Shown here: positions 51,602-60,215 of the stretch, piece after piece
Position numbering within the stretch: the first letter of the stretch is position 1
Layout of the letters: the number at the start of each line of letters is the position of its first letter
NCBI GenBank assembly: GCA_009777775.1
Contig: WRLE01000018.1
Coordinates: forward strand, 1 to 64,000
Source of the DNA: Oscillospiraceae bacterium
GTDB lineage: Bacteria > Bacillota > Clostridia > Oscillospirales > Oscillospiraceae
Direction of reading: 5' to 3'
DNA: 64,000 nucleotides
Translations under genes and position numbers: made by a program
Notes under the pieces: model-generated
The model's input: only the letters and a program-made list of their open reading frames with translations
Told to the model about the DNA's origin: nothing
Databases searched by the model: none

Positions 51602-52384
51602 ATGACAACAGCATATGAGCAAGTCGTCGCCACTAGATCACAGGAGCGATTGACTGGACTTGATTTTATAAATGGACTATTCACAGACTTCATCGAGCTC
51701 CATGGAGACCGACGCTTCGCCGATGACCCAGCAATTGTGGGAGGGTTGGCATATTTAGGCGACATACCCATCACCGTGATAGCCACCGAAAAGGGTCGTG
51801 ACACGAAAAGCAGGATAAAACGAAACTTCGGTACGCCAAATCCGGAAGGATATAGGAAAGCTCTCAGGCTGATGAAACAAGCTGAAAAGTTCAATCGACC
51901 GATAATTTGCATTATTGACACTTCGGGAGCATTTTGCGGAATCGGTGCCGAAGAACGCGGACAAGGTCAGGCAGTAGCAGAGAATCTATATGAAATGATG
52001 ACAATGAGAACGCCTATATTATCCATTTTAGTTGGAGAAGGCGGCAGCGGAGGAGCCCTAGCCCTTGCCATCGCTGATGAGGTATGGATATTGGAAAACG
52101 CCGTTTATTCGGTGATTTCTCCTGAAGGTTGCGCCAATATACTTTGGCGAGACCCAGATAGGGCAAAGGAAGCCGCAGAGCATTTGAAACTGACCGCAAA
52201 GGATGTTTCAAAACTCGGTATTGTAGATAAAGTGGTGAAAGAACACGAAGAAGAACCAGATATTATGCTCGACAGCCTTGTCACTGATATTTCCATGTGG
52301 TATGAAAAAATATCGAAACTAAATAATGATGAACTCATTGAAAAAAGATACGAGCGTTTTCGTAAAATCGGCGATTATATGTAG
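51602..52384 (+). CDS. accA: Acetyl-CoA carboxylase carboxyltransferase alpha subunit
   Basis: 260 residues. Signatures are ELHGDRRFADDPAIVGG, FGTPNPEGYRKALRLM, DTSGAFCGIGAEERGQ and the oxyanion loop VGEGGSGGALALA. It is somewhat shorter than the roughly 315-residue enterobacterial form because the N-terminal helical extension is short, as in many Firmicutes. The ribosome site is GGAGGA. Last gene of the operon. Confidence 0.96.
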   Translation: MTTAYEQVVATRSQERLTGLDFINGLFTDFIELHGDRRFADDPAIVGGLAYLGDIPITVIATEKGRDTKSRIKRNFGTPNPEGYRKALRLMKQAEKFNRPIICIIDTSGAFCGIGAEERGQGQAVAENLYEMMTMRTPILSILVGEGGSGGALALAIADEVWILENAVYSVISPEGCANILWRDPDRAKEAAEHLKLTAKDVSKLGIVDKVVKEHEEEPDIMLDSLVTDISMWYEKISKLNNDELIEKRYERFRKIGDYM

Positions 52385-52404
52385 ATAATTATATTTAGAT
52401 AAAT

Positions 52405-52440
52405 AAAAACCCCCTGCTGAAATGGCAGGGGGTTTTTGTT
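52405..52440. terminator. Strong terminator of the fab/acc operon
   Basis: CCCCCTGC (52410-52417) pairs with GCAGGGGG (52425-52432), flanked by AAAAA before and TTTTT after, so the stem can extend to 13 bp. The symmetry means it can also stop transcripts from the convergent gene at 52466. Confidence 0.92.
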
Positions 52441-52465
52441 TTAGTGTAGATTTAAATAGGTTATC

Positions 52466-53512
52466 TTAGGATTCTGAATAACCGTATTGTTTTTTGCCAT
52501 ATTCGTAAGCTTCGTTCCATACCAGCTTTTTCAAGTCGTCAATATGGGGGTCGCCAACAAAGCTGACGGGCCAGATTAATGTGGCAAATCCACCGCCTGG
52601 AGCGTATTTGTCGATGGTGTTGCGAACATCCTGACGCACTGCTTCTTCGTCATAATCGGGATAATTTGCCGGAACATGCTTGCCCCAGTCATGGGCACCG
52701 CAATATGACATTTTTCCTGGATAGAGCTCTTTGAGCGCCATAATGTCATTGGTTTCTTGTGCAGGCTCAACAAATTGGACACCGATGTCAATGAGGTCGG
52801 GGATAAAAGGCTCGATTTTTCCACAAATATGCATCATAACCGGGAGACCGCGCTCCACAGCGAGTTTTGTGAAACGCCTATAATATGGCAGATACAGGTC
52901 TCTGAACATATCTACTGAGAAAAATGGACCACGCTCTGTGCAGATGTCATCGCTGATAGTCCAAATATCAGGTTGGAATGCGTCTAATATCTTTTCTGTG
53001 TATGGCTCATAGAGACTTGTCATCCAATCGAACATTTCCTTGACATATTCGGGTTCTTCTGCCATTGCGAGCATGGCACCTTCAAAGCCCATGAGACCAA
53101 TGATGGTCATCCAAGGACCAAAGAAAGAACCAGTCCTCAGAGCGGTTTCGTTGCGGTCGATGCCGATGCGCTCGAAGGAATCTTTTGCCATTTGTTCAAA
53201 ATCTAGGCTTTCTCTGTATTTCGGAGTCTTGAGTATGTCGCGCCATTTTGTAATATCTTCCATCACGAATACATCTGGAGCTGGCATGGAAGAACCTGCT
53301 GTGGCTTCGTTGGGATAGGATGTTACACCCCACATATCGGTTCGGCTACCATCTGGATTGGGAGGGTTGAATTCAAAGAGCATGGCGCCTGCGCTTTTGG
53401 TGGGAATTTCGGGAATGGGTTCATTTCCCATGAAAGTGAAGTAAGGCACATAATATGGATGCCCGCCTCCTGCGAGTTTCATAAAGTTTTCTTTAGGTGT
53501 GACTCTTGCCAT
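52466..53512 (-). CDS. URO-D-family methyltransferase-like protein 1
   Basis: Protein of 348 residues in the uroporphyrinogen decarboxylase superfamily. It resembles the corrinoid-dependent methyltransferase branch (MtaA/CmuA-like) more than HemE: the zinc-site His and Cys appear as MMHICGKI (His228, Cys230), with Cys271 in SYCGAHDWG as the likely third ligand. The ribosome site is AAAGGAG. An extended -10 promoter (TATAAT on the minus strand at 53601-53606) lies about 90 bases upstream. No corrinoid protein gene is next to it, so the methyl donor and acceptor are unknown. A weakly similar protein is at 60216. Confidence 0.82.
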   Translation of the reverse strand: MARVTPKENFMKLAGGGHPYYVPYFTFMGNEPIPEIPTKSAGAMLFEFNPPNPDGSRTDMWGVTSYPNEATAGSSMPAPDVFVMEDITKWRDILKTPKYRESLDFEQMAKDSFERIGIDRNETALRTGSFFGPWMTIIGLMGFEGAMLAMAEEPEYVKEMFDWMTSLYEPYTEKILDAFQPDIWTISDDICTERGPFFSVDMFRDLYLPYYRRFTKLAVERGLPVMMHICGKIEPFIPDLIDIGVQFVEPAQETNDIMALKELYPGKMSYCGAHDWGKHVPANYPDYDEEAVRQDVRNTIDKYAPGGGFATLIWPVSFVGDPHIDDLKKLVWNEAYEYGKKQYGYSES

Positions 53513-53640
53513 AGTGATCTCCTTTCAAATGTTGCCAAAGTTATTGCATGCAGTAATAGCATTTATGCAATGGGATTCTTTGTCTATCTACACATATCAA
53601 ATTATACCACATATGTCAAGCAAATTATGAAAGCTGATGA

Positions 53641-53680
53641 AAACAAGTAGCCCCTGCCGTAGGGCAGAGGTTACTTGTTT
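53641..53680 (-). terminator. Terminator after the Rpn-type gene
   Basis: AAACAAGTAgCC (53641-53652) pairs with GGtTACTTGTTT (53669-53680), continued by CTGCC/GGCAG, so the stem is long. It lies in the shared 3' module described for 53683-53706. Confidence 0.75.
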
Positions 53681-53682
53681 TA

Positions 53683-53706
53683 GTCGTTGTGACTTATTGG
53701 TTTATT
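53683..53706 (-). repeat. Shared 3'-UTR module, copy A
   Basis: A 24-base string starting GTCGTTGTGACTTATTGG at 53683-53706 recurs at 55344 (identical) and 55941 (two mismatches). In each place it sits immediately beside a hairpin terminator and on the 3' side of a minus-strand gene or gene remnant. Confidence 0.8.
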
Positions 53707-53721
53707 ATTATGATACTATTG

Positions 53722-54795
53722 TTAATCTCCAACAATATATGATACATTACGAAGCTGTAGTTCTTCGGTTACGCTAGCTATATGCTCTTTGGGTAGCTCG
53801 ATTATTCTCATCGCTTCGTTAACAGTCATATTTGACTTTTCGACCAAACTGATAGCAGATTCAATCTTACCCTCAATCTTACCCTCGATTTTACCTTCGA
53901 TTTTACCTTCGATTTTACCTTCGATTTTACCTTCGATTTTACCCTCGATTTTACCCTCGATTTTTCCTTCGTCTCGTGCGATGCGCCTTGTTTCTTGCAC
54001 ATCGTAATTTTTTATAGTAAACATTTCGTTGATCCCCTTTTTTTCTAAGTTATCTACTATTACCTCGATTTCTTCGCGAGGCACGTTTATTCTTGTAAGC
54101 AACACTGTAATAACATCTGCCAGCAGCTTCTTTAAGCGGTCGGGTATGTTCTGTGACAGCCGATCGATATAATCGGTAGGAAGGCTACTCAGTATTTGAA
54201 ACCCATCCGGTGTTTTGATTTTGTCTATTATCATAAAAAATGATAATGTATCTCCAAATGCAACTAAATCGTCAATACTGTAATTGTCTAAGCAGACAAG
54301 CTCGTATTCGAATTTCGGGATATATTTTTCAAAGACTTCGCTCATTTGCGTCCTGTGTAGGAAGTTTGTTTCCGCTGTCCAATCTGCTTCTCCGTCGTAA
54401 AAGACGACGGGTAGCACCGGCGGATACTTGAAATCCTTTGTGTAACTTATGTTGGTGTTTTTGCTGTTGACTTCCTTTTCGTAATCGTTGAGGACTAGAG
54501 CGATGTACTGGAGCATCTTGAAGCTTGACCTGAAGTTCACTTCTGATTCGTGTTCTACGATTGATATCACGAAGAATGGGTCGTTGCCTTTTAGTTTTAT
54601 GCGCTTTATTGTATCAGAATCTTTTTGGTTTGTAAAAAGCGGGATAAGCCGCTCTGATATATCTTCAATGTCAGCTGGGTCGATGTCGCTCAACACTTCT
54701 ATGTTGATGAAGTCCCTGAGAAACTCGGTAAAAAGCTCATGGTCGCCTAATATTAGTTTTACGCTATTGTCTTTTGCATTGCGGATAGTTGCCAT
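53722..54795 (-). CDS. Rpn/PD-(D/E)XK family nuclease with GKIE repeats
   Basis: Protein of 357 residues of the Rpn family (recombination-promoting nuclease, also annotated putative transposase). Seen are the N-terminal core with FVISIVEHESEVNFR and the LPVVFYDGEADWTAETNFL segment. At about 270-305 come nine tandem GKIE tetrapeptides, encoded by 12-bp repeats (53861-53970), before a short C-terminal domain. The row of Lys/Glu should make a charged helix that varies in length. Rpn proteins cut DNA and promote RecA-independent recombination in E. coli. A near-identical copy of its 3' end lies at 55304-55422. Confidence 0.85.
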   Translation of the reverse strand: MATIRNAKDNSVKLILGDHELFTEFLRDFINIEVLSDIDPADIEDISERLIPLFTNQKDSDTIKRIKLKGNDPFFVISIVEHESEVNFRSSFKMLQYIALVLNDYEKEVNSKNTNISYTKDFKYPPVLPVVFYDGEADWTAETNFLHRTQMSEVFEKYIPKFEYELVCLDNYSIDDLVAFGDTLSFFMIIDKIKTPDGFQILSSLPTDYIDRLSQNIPDRLKKLLADVITVLLTRINVPREEIEVIVDNLEKKGINEMFTIKNYDVQETRRIARDEGKIEGKIEGKIEGKIEGKIEGKIEGKIEGKIEGKIESAISLVEKSNMTVNEAMRIIELPKEHIASVTEELQLRNVSYIVGD

Positions 54796-55125
54796 TTATG
54801 TAATTGCTCCCTCCTGGAGCCTGTCGATACTACGATTGTATCATATTCCAGGCTATAAATCCATTAAAATTTTAAAGCGGTTATTATTTGGTTTTGATGT
54901 GCTGGTTGATGGTTTCATCATATTGTATGTACCAAAGGTTATCATCATGGAATAATGTCGCAGAGCCATCAAACGGCAGTTCCCTGGGGATTATTCTATA
55001 TCGCACGTCGATAGCCTGTCAATAATCGTTTGACTATTCATAATGGGCAAAATTTCAAATAATTTTGTGTATGGCTTCCGTAGAGTGCGGATTCCGTAGG
55101 GCGCTACTTCTGTAGGGCGCGGCTT

Positions 55126-55246
55126 CTGTAGGGCGCGGCTTCCTAGACGCGCCGTTGCATTGCAAAATGGGATTGTGTGAGCCTGATGTGTTTGAACACA
55201 ACTGCGGTCTAGGCGAGCGGCGTGTCAGGGATGCCACGCCCTACGA
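55126..55246. repeat. GTAGGGCGC element, copy 1
   Basis: About 120 bases with inverted ends (GTAGGGCG near the start, CGCCCTAC at the end) and inner palindromic pieces. It matches copy 2 at 55732-55858 almost base for base. Extra partial start units (GTAGGGCGCGGCTTC) are stacked to its left (55081-55125). The structure suggests a small non-coding mobile or REP-like element. Confidence 0.75.
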
Positions 55247-55303
55247 AAAGGCGCAACAACTGCAATGAGACCATTGTATATGCAAAAAGCATATCAAATG
55301 AAA

Positions 55304-55422
55304 TCAAGTAACCCCTACCGTAGGGCAGGGGCTACTTGTGTGAGTCGTTGTGACTTATTGGTTTATTATTATGATACTATTATTAATCTCCAATGATATA
55401 CGATACATTACGAAGCTGCAGT
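55304..55422 (-). pseudogene. Relic of an Rpn-gene 3' end with its terminator
   Basis: These 119 bases align with 53643-53762 with few differences, and cover the last dozen codons, the stop, the shared 3' module (55344-55367) and the hairpin of the intact Rpn gene. No coding sequence upstream of it is left. It is therefore the remains of a second copy, or a duplicated terminator segment. Confidence 0.7.
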
Positions 55423-55433
55423 TACTAAGTAAA

Positions 55434-55460
55434 AGGGCTAAGTGAAATCCACTTAGCCCT
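55434..55460. terminator. Small hairpin
   Basis: AGGGCTAAGTG (55434-55444) and CACTTAGCCCT (55450-55460) are perfect complements with a 5-base loop. No gene is attached to it; it may be left from a lost gene. Confidence 0.4.
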
Positions 55461-55731
55461 GGCCCCCAAGTCCATATTATGGTCTGGGCAGCTCTGTTAT
55501 TACTATTATACACAATATTACATAAATGTAAAGACTCAATATAAAAATTAATAATTAAGATGATAATCAAAAAAGCAATTAATGAACAAAGTTATCATTT
55601 AAAGATACAAAAATTTATGATTTTAAAAATTATATTTTGTACCTTCATCTGTATAGCTAGTAATAATAATATTCAATAAAAATGATGCGGGCGGCGTGTC
55701 AGGGATGCCACGCCCTACGGATGGACGATGA

Positions 55732-55858
55732 GCTTCCGTAGGGCGCGGCTTCCTAGACGCGCCGTTGCATTGCAAAATAGGATTGTGTGAGCCTGGTGTG
55801 TTTGAACACAACTGCGGTCTAGGCGGGCGGCGTGTCAGGGATGCCACGCCCTACGAAA
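55732..55858. repeat. GTAGGGCGC element, copy 2
   Basis: Nearly identical to 55126-55246, beginning CTTCCGTAGGGCGCGGCTTC and ending in CACGCCCTACG. A fragment of the right end alone (GGCGTGTCAGGGATGCCACG) also occurs at 55692-55711, just to its left. Confidence 0.75.
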
Positions 55859-55899
55859 AGATAGGTGGTTTTGTGGGGAGGTGTTTTATTGGGGAAATC

Positions 55900-55933
55900 A
55901 AAGAGACCCTGCTATGTTTGGCAGGGTCTCTTT
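55900..55933 (-). terminator. Terminator of the S-layer gene
   Basis: AAAGAGACCCTGC (55900-55912) pairs perfectly with GCAGGGTCTCTTT (55921-55933) over an 8-base loop. It is downstream of the minus-strand S-layer gene; the module copy at 55941-55964 lies between gene and hairpin. Confidence 0.85.
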
Positions 55934-55997
55934 GTCTGGAGTCGTTGTGACTCGTTGGTTTATTTTATGGGTTTGCTAGACAGATGTTTAGGCTGTC

Positions 55998-58811
55998 TTA
56001 GGGAGCTGAGATTGAGATAACAGCGACTGCTATATCATCGACACCAGCTACTACAGCAGATATTACGAAAATCCAGTCATCTTCTACAAGAGTTGCGCCT
56101 TTTTGTGGCATATTGAGATAATACTCATCCATAGCAAAGTTCCATCTGAGGAAGAGGGTATCTGCATTCACAGTAAATACATCAGTTGAAGTGATGATAA
56201 TGGAATTGGAGTCTGCACTCTCAAAGTTACCAGCAGTAAATGGAGCAGGACGTACTAAACTACCGTATCCAGTATTAGTACCATCGCCGTTGTAGGTTAC
56301 AACATTATAAATATCAGTTGTGCCGTCGCGCAATGCAATCTTAACGACATCGTTCTCAACTGCGTTTATGTTGGAGCTACCAGCGGCTTTGTAAATCTTA
56401 GTATCGGCGATACCATCGACAGTGAGTACACTCCAGACTTCATATGAGCCATAATCGCCCAATTGTTCGACCATGATTCCATATGTGGCATCTCCGAAGC
56501 CTTCAGCTGAATCTATTACATAGATTTGAGCGATAGATGTTGTGGTTGTTTTACCACCAGCAGTTGTTTTGCTGTCTTCGATGTCATCTTGAGTTTGTGC
56601 AAGCACTATCAGAGCAGTTTTGAATACGCCTCCAGAAGTCATAGCACTTGGAGTGAAAGTCTCTCCGCGAGGCCATCTTGAGGCTCCTTCATAACGTCTT
56701 ACTGAACCATCTTCAGCGAAGGTGAGGTTTGAACTTGCATTCAATGCTCTAGTTGTCCATGGGCCATTTGTGCCAAATGTTTGACCAGCACCAGCAAAAG
56801 TAACTACTGAATTTGCCCAACTAATTTGAACAGTTGCAGGAGCAACAACATTGGTTGCGAGTTCTTTCAAAATTACTTCGCCGTCGTCTGTAATAATGTA
56901 GGAGAACCATTTACCAGAGTGATATTGGTTAGGAGATGTACCAAGAAGTGAGCCAGCAATATCGGTATTACCAATTGAAACAGGATAAGCCAACAAGGTG
57001 GAAGCACCGGAAGTTGGGTATCTGTTGTCGCCGCTATATGCGAGGACAGCTGGTTGTGCTGTTGATCCAGTTCCAGATGGACGGAATTGAGCAATTGGAA
57101 GCTCGTGGTATTTACCATCAGTTGTGTACATAGCTACAGAGCGACGGTTACCAACTCCGAGTCCAGTTTGGCTTCCGACATCAACGACAAAGGCATATTG
57201 GAGGCTAGCTTCGCCAGTGAATGGCACCGCTGCTTCGTAGCCGACAATTGAGCCGAAAGAGTCAAGGTAGAATGTGCTACTGTCGGTGAATCCAGGTCCA
57301 CCGCTACCGAAACCATAACCAATGGCTGCAGCGAGGTTACGTGTGGTCCCATCAACAGTTATTGTGTGACGACCGTTTAGGAATGCGCCACTTGTTGGAT
57401 ATGCACCAGTGGTAGATTGTGCTCTTCCTGTAACTGTTTCTGCTGCGGTTACACGGAGTGTTTGTCCGCTTGAGCCGGTTTCAGGATCTATACCGCTAAA
57501 GCCATTTGCACCGCCGTCTTTTGGATAAATTAGTATCCAATCGTTTCTGACAAAGCCTTCAGCGAAAATTGTTGGAGCATAACCAGTCGTAAAGTTATTG
57601 CCAGCCTCATAGACGTTGGCGGATATAGTGCCATTGTTTGCATTTACACCGGTAACACGACCGAGGAGTTCATACTCGATTATAATTTTGCTTACAACAT
57701 CATGAATTCCAGAGAAAATTGTTACATGCGCACCATATGGGAATACAGGAGTATTGCTTCCTTTTAGAACTAAGCTTGTTTCTGTAGCTATCCAGTCTTC
57801 GTAACCGTTGATGAAATAACGGAGTCCAGTACTACCATAACCACCATTTTCAGTTGAGTTCCAATCTTCAGGCCATTGATAATTGGCAGACATGAAGTTC
57901 TTGGTGTGGTCAGCTGTGGCGATGAAGCTGTCTACAATGAAGCCAGAGGCATACTCGTCAGTGAGCGGACGGTTGATATTACCTCTATGGTAGTAGAGCC
58001 ATTCGTAGCCGAATTCATCTGTACGTACACGAGTGGCAAGATCAAAATTCTTGCGAGCGATGCTAATCATTGGTCCGAGTTGGGAAAGCCCGAGCTCGTA
58101 GCCAGACAGATAGCCGAAGAAAGGTGAATAGTCGACCATGTTTTTACGAATTGCGTTGAAGGTATAAGCTGCAATTTCGTAACGAGTGGCGGGAGCAGAG
58201 AAATCAGCATTTCCTGTAAGAACTGCAACTGCACCAAAGTTAGGGGTGTTGGGAGCAGTACCAGTTACTCTGTGGTTTCTTTGACCATCAACGATGGCGT
58301 TGATTTGCCAGTTGTTGCCCACATACTCACCGTTTTGACCGTAGCCAAGGGCGATTAGGAGCATTTTTGCAATTTGAGCACCGGTGACATTGGCATCGGG
58401 TAGGAATGTTCCGTTGGGATATCCATCGATGATGCCGCGGGATGCGCAGTATGCGATGAATCCGCTTGCCCAGTGGGCTGCTGGTACGTCAGTGAATTGG
58501 GTATTGGTTTGCACCAGTCTGTCAGCGGGGGCAGTTCCGAGCAGAATGTAGCTGATAATTTTAGCAGCTTCTGCGCGGGTGACGTTTCTGTCGCCGCGGA
58601 ATTCAAATCCACCAGTAGTTTCATAACCGGTGAGGATTCCAAGGGCGGTCAAGACGTCGATTGCTTGCCTTCTTGAACTCGGAATATCTTCATAGTCGAG
58701 ATAGTCGTCCACATTCATGTCCGCGGGTCCTGCTGAGGCGAGACCTGGGGCAAATGCGAAGACCATGACCATGACGAGAATCAGAGCGAGAAGTCTCTTT
58801 GTCTTCTTCAT
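55998..58811 (-). CDS. SLH-domain S-layer protein
   Basis: Secreted surface protein of 937 residues. A signal peptide (1-27, ending LASAG) is followed by two clear SLH domains and a weaker third (about 35-235; motifs RAEAAKIISYIL and HWASGFIAYCASRGIIDGYP), which bind pyruvylated wall polymers. The rest is a Gly/Ser/Thr/Asn-rich beta-type body without Cys-rich or enzyme motifs. The start follows GGGAGGA. A consensus promoter and hairpin-rich leader suggest high expression, as expected for an S-layer subunit. Confidence 0.92.
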   Translation of the reverse strand: MKKTKRLLALILVMVMVFAFAPGLASAGPADMNVDDYLDYEDIPSSRRQAIDVLTALGILTGYETTGGFEFRGDRNVTRAEAAKIISYILLGTAPADRLVQTNTQFTDVPAAHWASGFIAYCASRGIIDGYPNGTFLPDANVTGAQIAKMLLIALGYGQNGEYVGNNWQINAIVDGQRNHRVTGTAPNTPNFGAVAVLTGNADFSAPATRYEIAAYTFNAIRKNMVDYSPFFGYLSGYELGLSQLGPMISIARKNFDLATRVRTDEFGYEWLYYHRGNINRPLTDEYASGFIVDSFIATADHTKNFMSANYQWPEDWNSTENGGYGSTGLRYFINGYEDWIATETSLVLKGSNTPVFPYGAHVTIFSGIHDVVSKIIIEYELLGRVTGVNANNGTISANVYEAGNNFTTGYAPTIFAEGFVRNDWILIYPKDGGANGFSGIDPETGSSGQTLRVTAAETVTGRAQSTTGAYPTSGAFLNGRHTITVDGTTRNLAAAIGYGFGSGGPGFTDSSTFYLDSFGSIVGYEAAVPFTGEASLQYAFVVDVGSQTGLGVGNRRSVAMYTTDGKYHELPIAQFRPSGTGSTAQPAVLAYSGDNRYPTSGASTLLAYPVSIGNTDIAGSLLGTSPNQYHSGKWFSYIITDDGEVILKELATNVVAPATVQISWANSVVTFAGAGQTFGTNGPWTTRALNASSNLTFAEDGSVRRYEGASRWPRGETFTPSAMTSGGVFKTALIVLAQTQDDIEDSKTTAGGKTTTTSIAQIYVIDSAEGFGDATYGIMVEQLGDYGSYEVWSVLTVDGIADTKIYKAAGSSNINAVENDVVKIALRDGTTDIYNVVTYNGDGTNTGYGSLVRPAPFTAGNFESADSNSIIITSTDVFTVNADTLFLRWNFAMDEYYLNMPQKGATLVEDDWIFVISAVVAGVDDIAVAVISISAP

Positions 58812-59120
58812 GTATTTCCTCCCATTAATTTCGCGTTTTCTTTAAACGCGTTTTAATTTCGCGCCGTTGGCGCACTTTCACGGTAATTATAGTCAGGGTC
58901 ACATTATTTGTCAACGGAATGTAGAGAATTTCTATGTTACAGTTGTGTTACTGCATGGTTGATGCACTTTTTATCGAAGAAATTACATAAGCTATTTTGG
59001 TCTTTTTGTATGGAAAAGTAGCTGGGTTTTTGTTGTTTTTGCACTTTCTAGATTTGCTAACTCGTGATTCACTAACTCTTAATGAAGTATATGTTTTGTG
59101 TAGAGGATTGTGTTGTTTTA
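58812..59120 (-). promoter_or_regulatory. S-layer promoter and structured leader
   Basis: On the minus strand, TTGACA (58909-58914) and TATAAT (58886-58891) are both perfect consensus with 17 bases between. The leader of about 70 bases has two short hairpins: CGCGTTT/AAACGCG (58832-58850) and GCGCC/GGCGC (58861-58873), which may protect the 5' end of the mRNA. The remainder of the gap (58915-59120) is AT-rich with no gene. Confidence 0.8.
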
Positions 59121-59680
59121 TTAATTCGAAAAGACTTCGGATAGTTTGATAGTCAATCCTTCGAGGCTGTGAATAGGTACTTCGTCTGTTTCTGTATATA
59201 CTTGCGTGTAATAACGGTTATTTTCAATATATGAATATGGACGGTTTTTTCATCGGGATCCACAATCCAATACTCTGTTATTTTGTACCGCTGATAAAGC
59301 TGGAGTTTTGTCACCCTATCGTGTCTTGAGGTAGTCGGCGAGAGGATTTCTATAACTAAGTCGGGTGCTCCGATACAGCTTTTCTCATCTAGTTTATTCT
59401 CATCGCATACTACGATTATGTCAGGCTGTACTACAGTATCATCTTCTTTATCATGATTGAGACGCACGTCGAAGGGAGCGGCAATTACTTTGCAGGGGTT
59501 GTTGTTTGAAAGAAAGTTGAATATTTTTACTGATAAGGACATTGATATAGATTGATGCTGTTGTGAGGGTCCTGGTGCCATCGAATATGGGACACCATCT
59601 ATCAGCTCCCAGCGAAGACCATCGTCCCACTTACAATAATCTGCATATGTGTATCGTTTGTCATCTGGTCTAGCATCCAT
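59121..59680 (-). pseudogene. Uma2-family endonuclease-like gene, frameshifted near its 3' end
   Basis: Uma2 (DUF820) proteins are PD-(D/E)XK-fold and are widespread in cyanobacteria and some Firmicutes. The intact part has DGLRWELIDGVPYSMAPGPS, the core RLNHDKEDDTVVQPDIIVVC and PDLVIEILSPTTSRHDRVTKL, ending in YWIVDPDEKTVHIHIL. The frame then changes near 59222: the present frame gives an odd basic tail and stops at 59153, while adding one base would restore ENNRYYTQVYTETDEVPIHS and a normal Uma2 end stopping at 59121. A one-base deletion, or a sequence error, is likely. Confidence 0.8.
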
Positions 59681-60215
59681 TTGTGTCCTCCATGGTGCTA
59701 TATTGTTGCTTCGTTGTTTTGATGGATAGAGTATATATTAAAATGCTAAATTTATCAATGGGATTGTAAAGTATCCGGTGAATGTCTATTCAGGAGGGTA
59801 GCGCAGAGTGCCTGTTTTTTAGTTCCTATCGCTCAGTGACGCATCCATGCGTCAATTCGCGCGCTCCACCGTCCTTGGTTTCGCTTGACGGAACTAAAAA
59901 ACAGGCACTCTTCTATTCAGGAGGGTAGCGCAGAGTGCCTGTTTTTTAGTTCCTATCGCTCAGTGACGCATCCATGCGTCAATTCGCGCGCTCCACCGTC
60001 CTTGGTTTCGCTTGACGGAACTAAAAAACAGGCACTCTGCGCTACCCTCCTGAATAGACACTCCGGTGAAAGAAAAGATGGGAGAAAATGCTCTAAACTT
60101 ATTGACTATCTTGCTTGTTCGTTATAATATAGCTGTGTCTTTATTTTCAGGGCATTAAAGCATTTTTAAATCTATGTTTGGGAAACATATTATATTTTAA
60201 TTGGAGGTACATACT
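59681..60215. other. Gap holding the MITE-like element and a promoter
   Basis: A 535-base gap. Bases 59783-60060 are the inverted-repeat element (separate entry). After it, TTGACT (60102-60107) and TATAAT (60123-60128) form a possible promoter with a short 15-base spacer for the gene at 60216. The 80-codon frame at 59885-60127 lies largely inside the element and is not a believable gene. Confidence 0.6.
59774..60070. mobile_element. MITE-like element with 44-bp inverted ends and 9-bp target repeat
   Basis: Bases 59783-59826 and 60017-60060 are perfect 44-bp inverted repeats (outer end TGTCTATTCAGGAGGG). TCCGGTGAA flanks the element at 59774-59782 and 60062-60070, a likely target-site duplication with one extra C at 60061. 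Inside, a 127-base unit is repeated in tandem; each unit also has its own 22-bp inverted repeat (59805-59826 with 59890-59911) and a GACGCATCCATGCGTC palindrome. It encodes no transposase, so it would be moved in trans. Confidence 0.8.

Larger units (their letters stand above)
54796..55997. other. Repeat-rich gap between Rpn gene and S-layer gene
   Basis: A 1.2-kb stretch with no credible gene. In order it holds a short spacer, GTAGGGCGC element copy 1 (55126-55246), a relic of the Rpn 3' end and its terminator (55304-55422), a hairpin at 55434-55460, an AT-rich stretch, a partial and then a full second GTAGGGCGC element (55690-55711, 55732-55858), and the S-layer terminator with another 3' module (55900-55964). 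Confidence 0.7.

Noticed and set aside
53789-54007. Plus-strand frame rich in SILP repeats
   Set aside because: It is the complement of the GKIE-encoding repeats of the Rpn-type gene.
59885-60127. An 80-codon frame inside the MITE-like element
   Set aside because: Its sequence comes from inverted repeats on both sides and it has no ribosome site.
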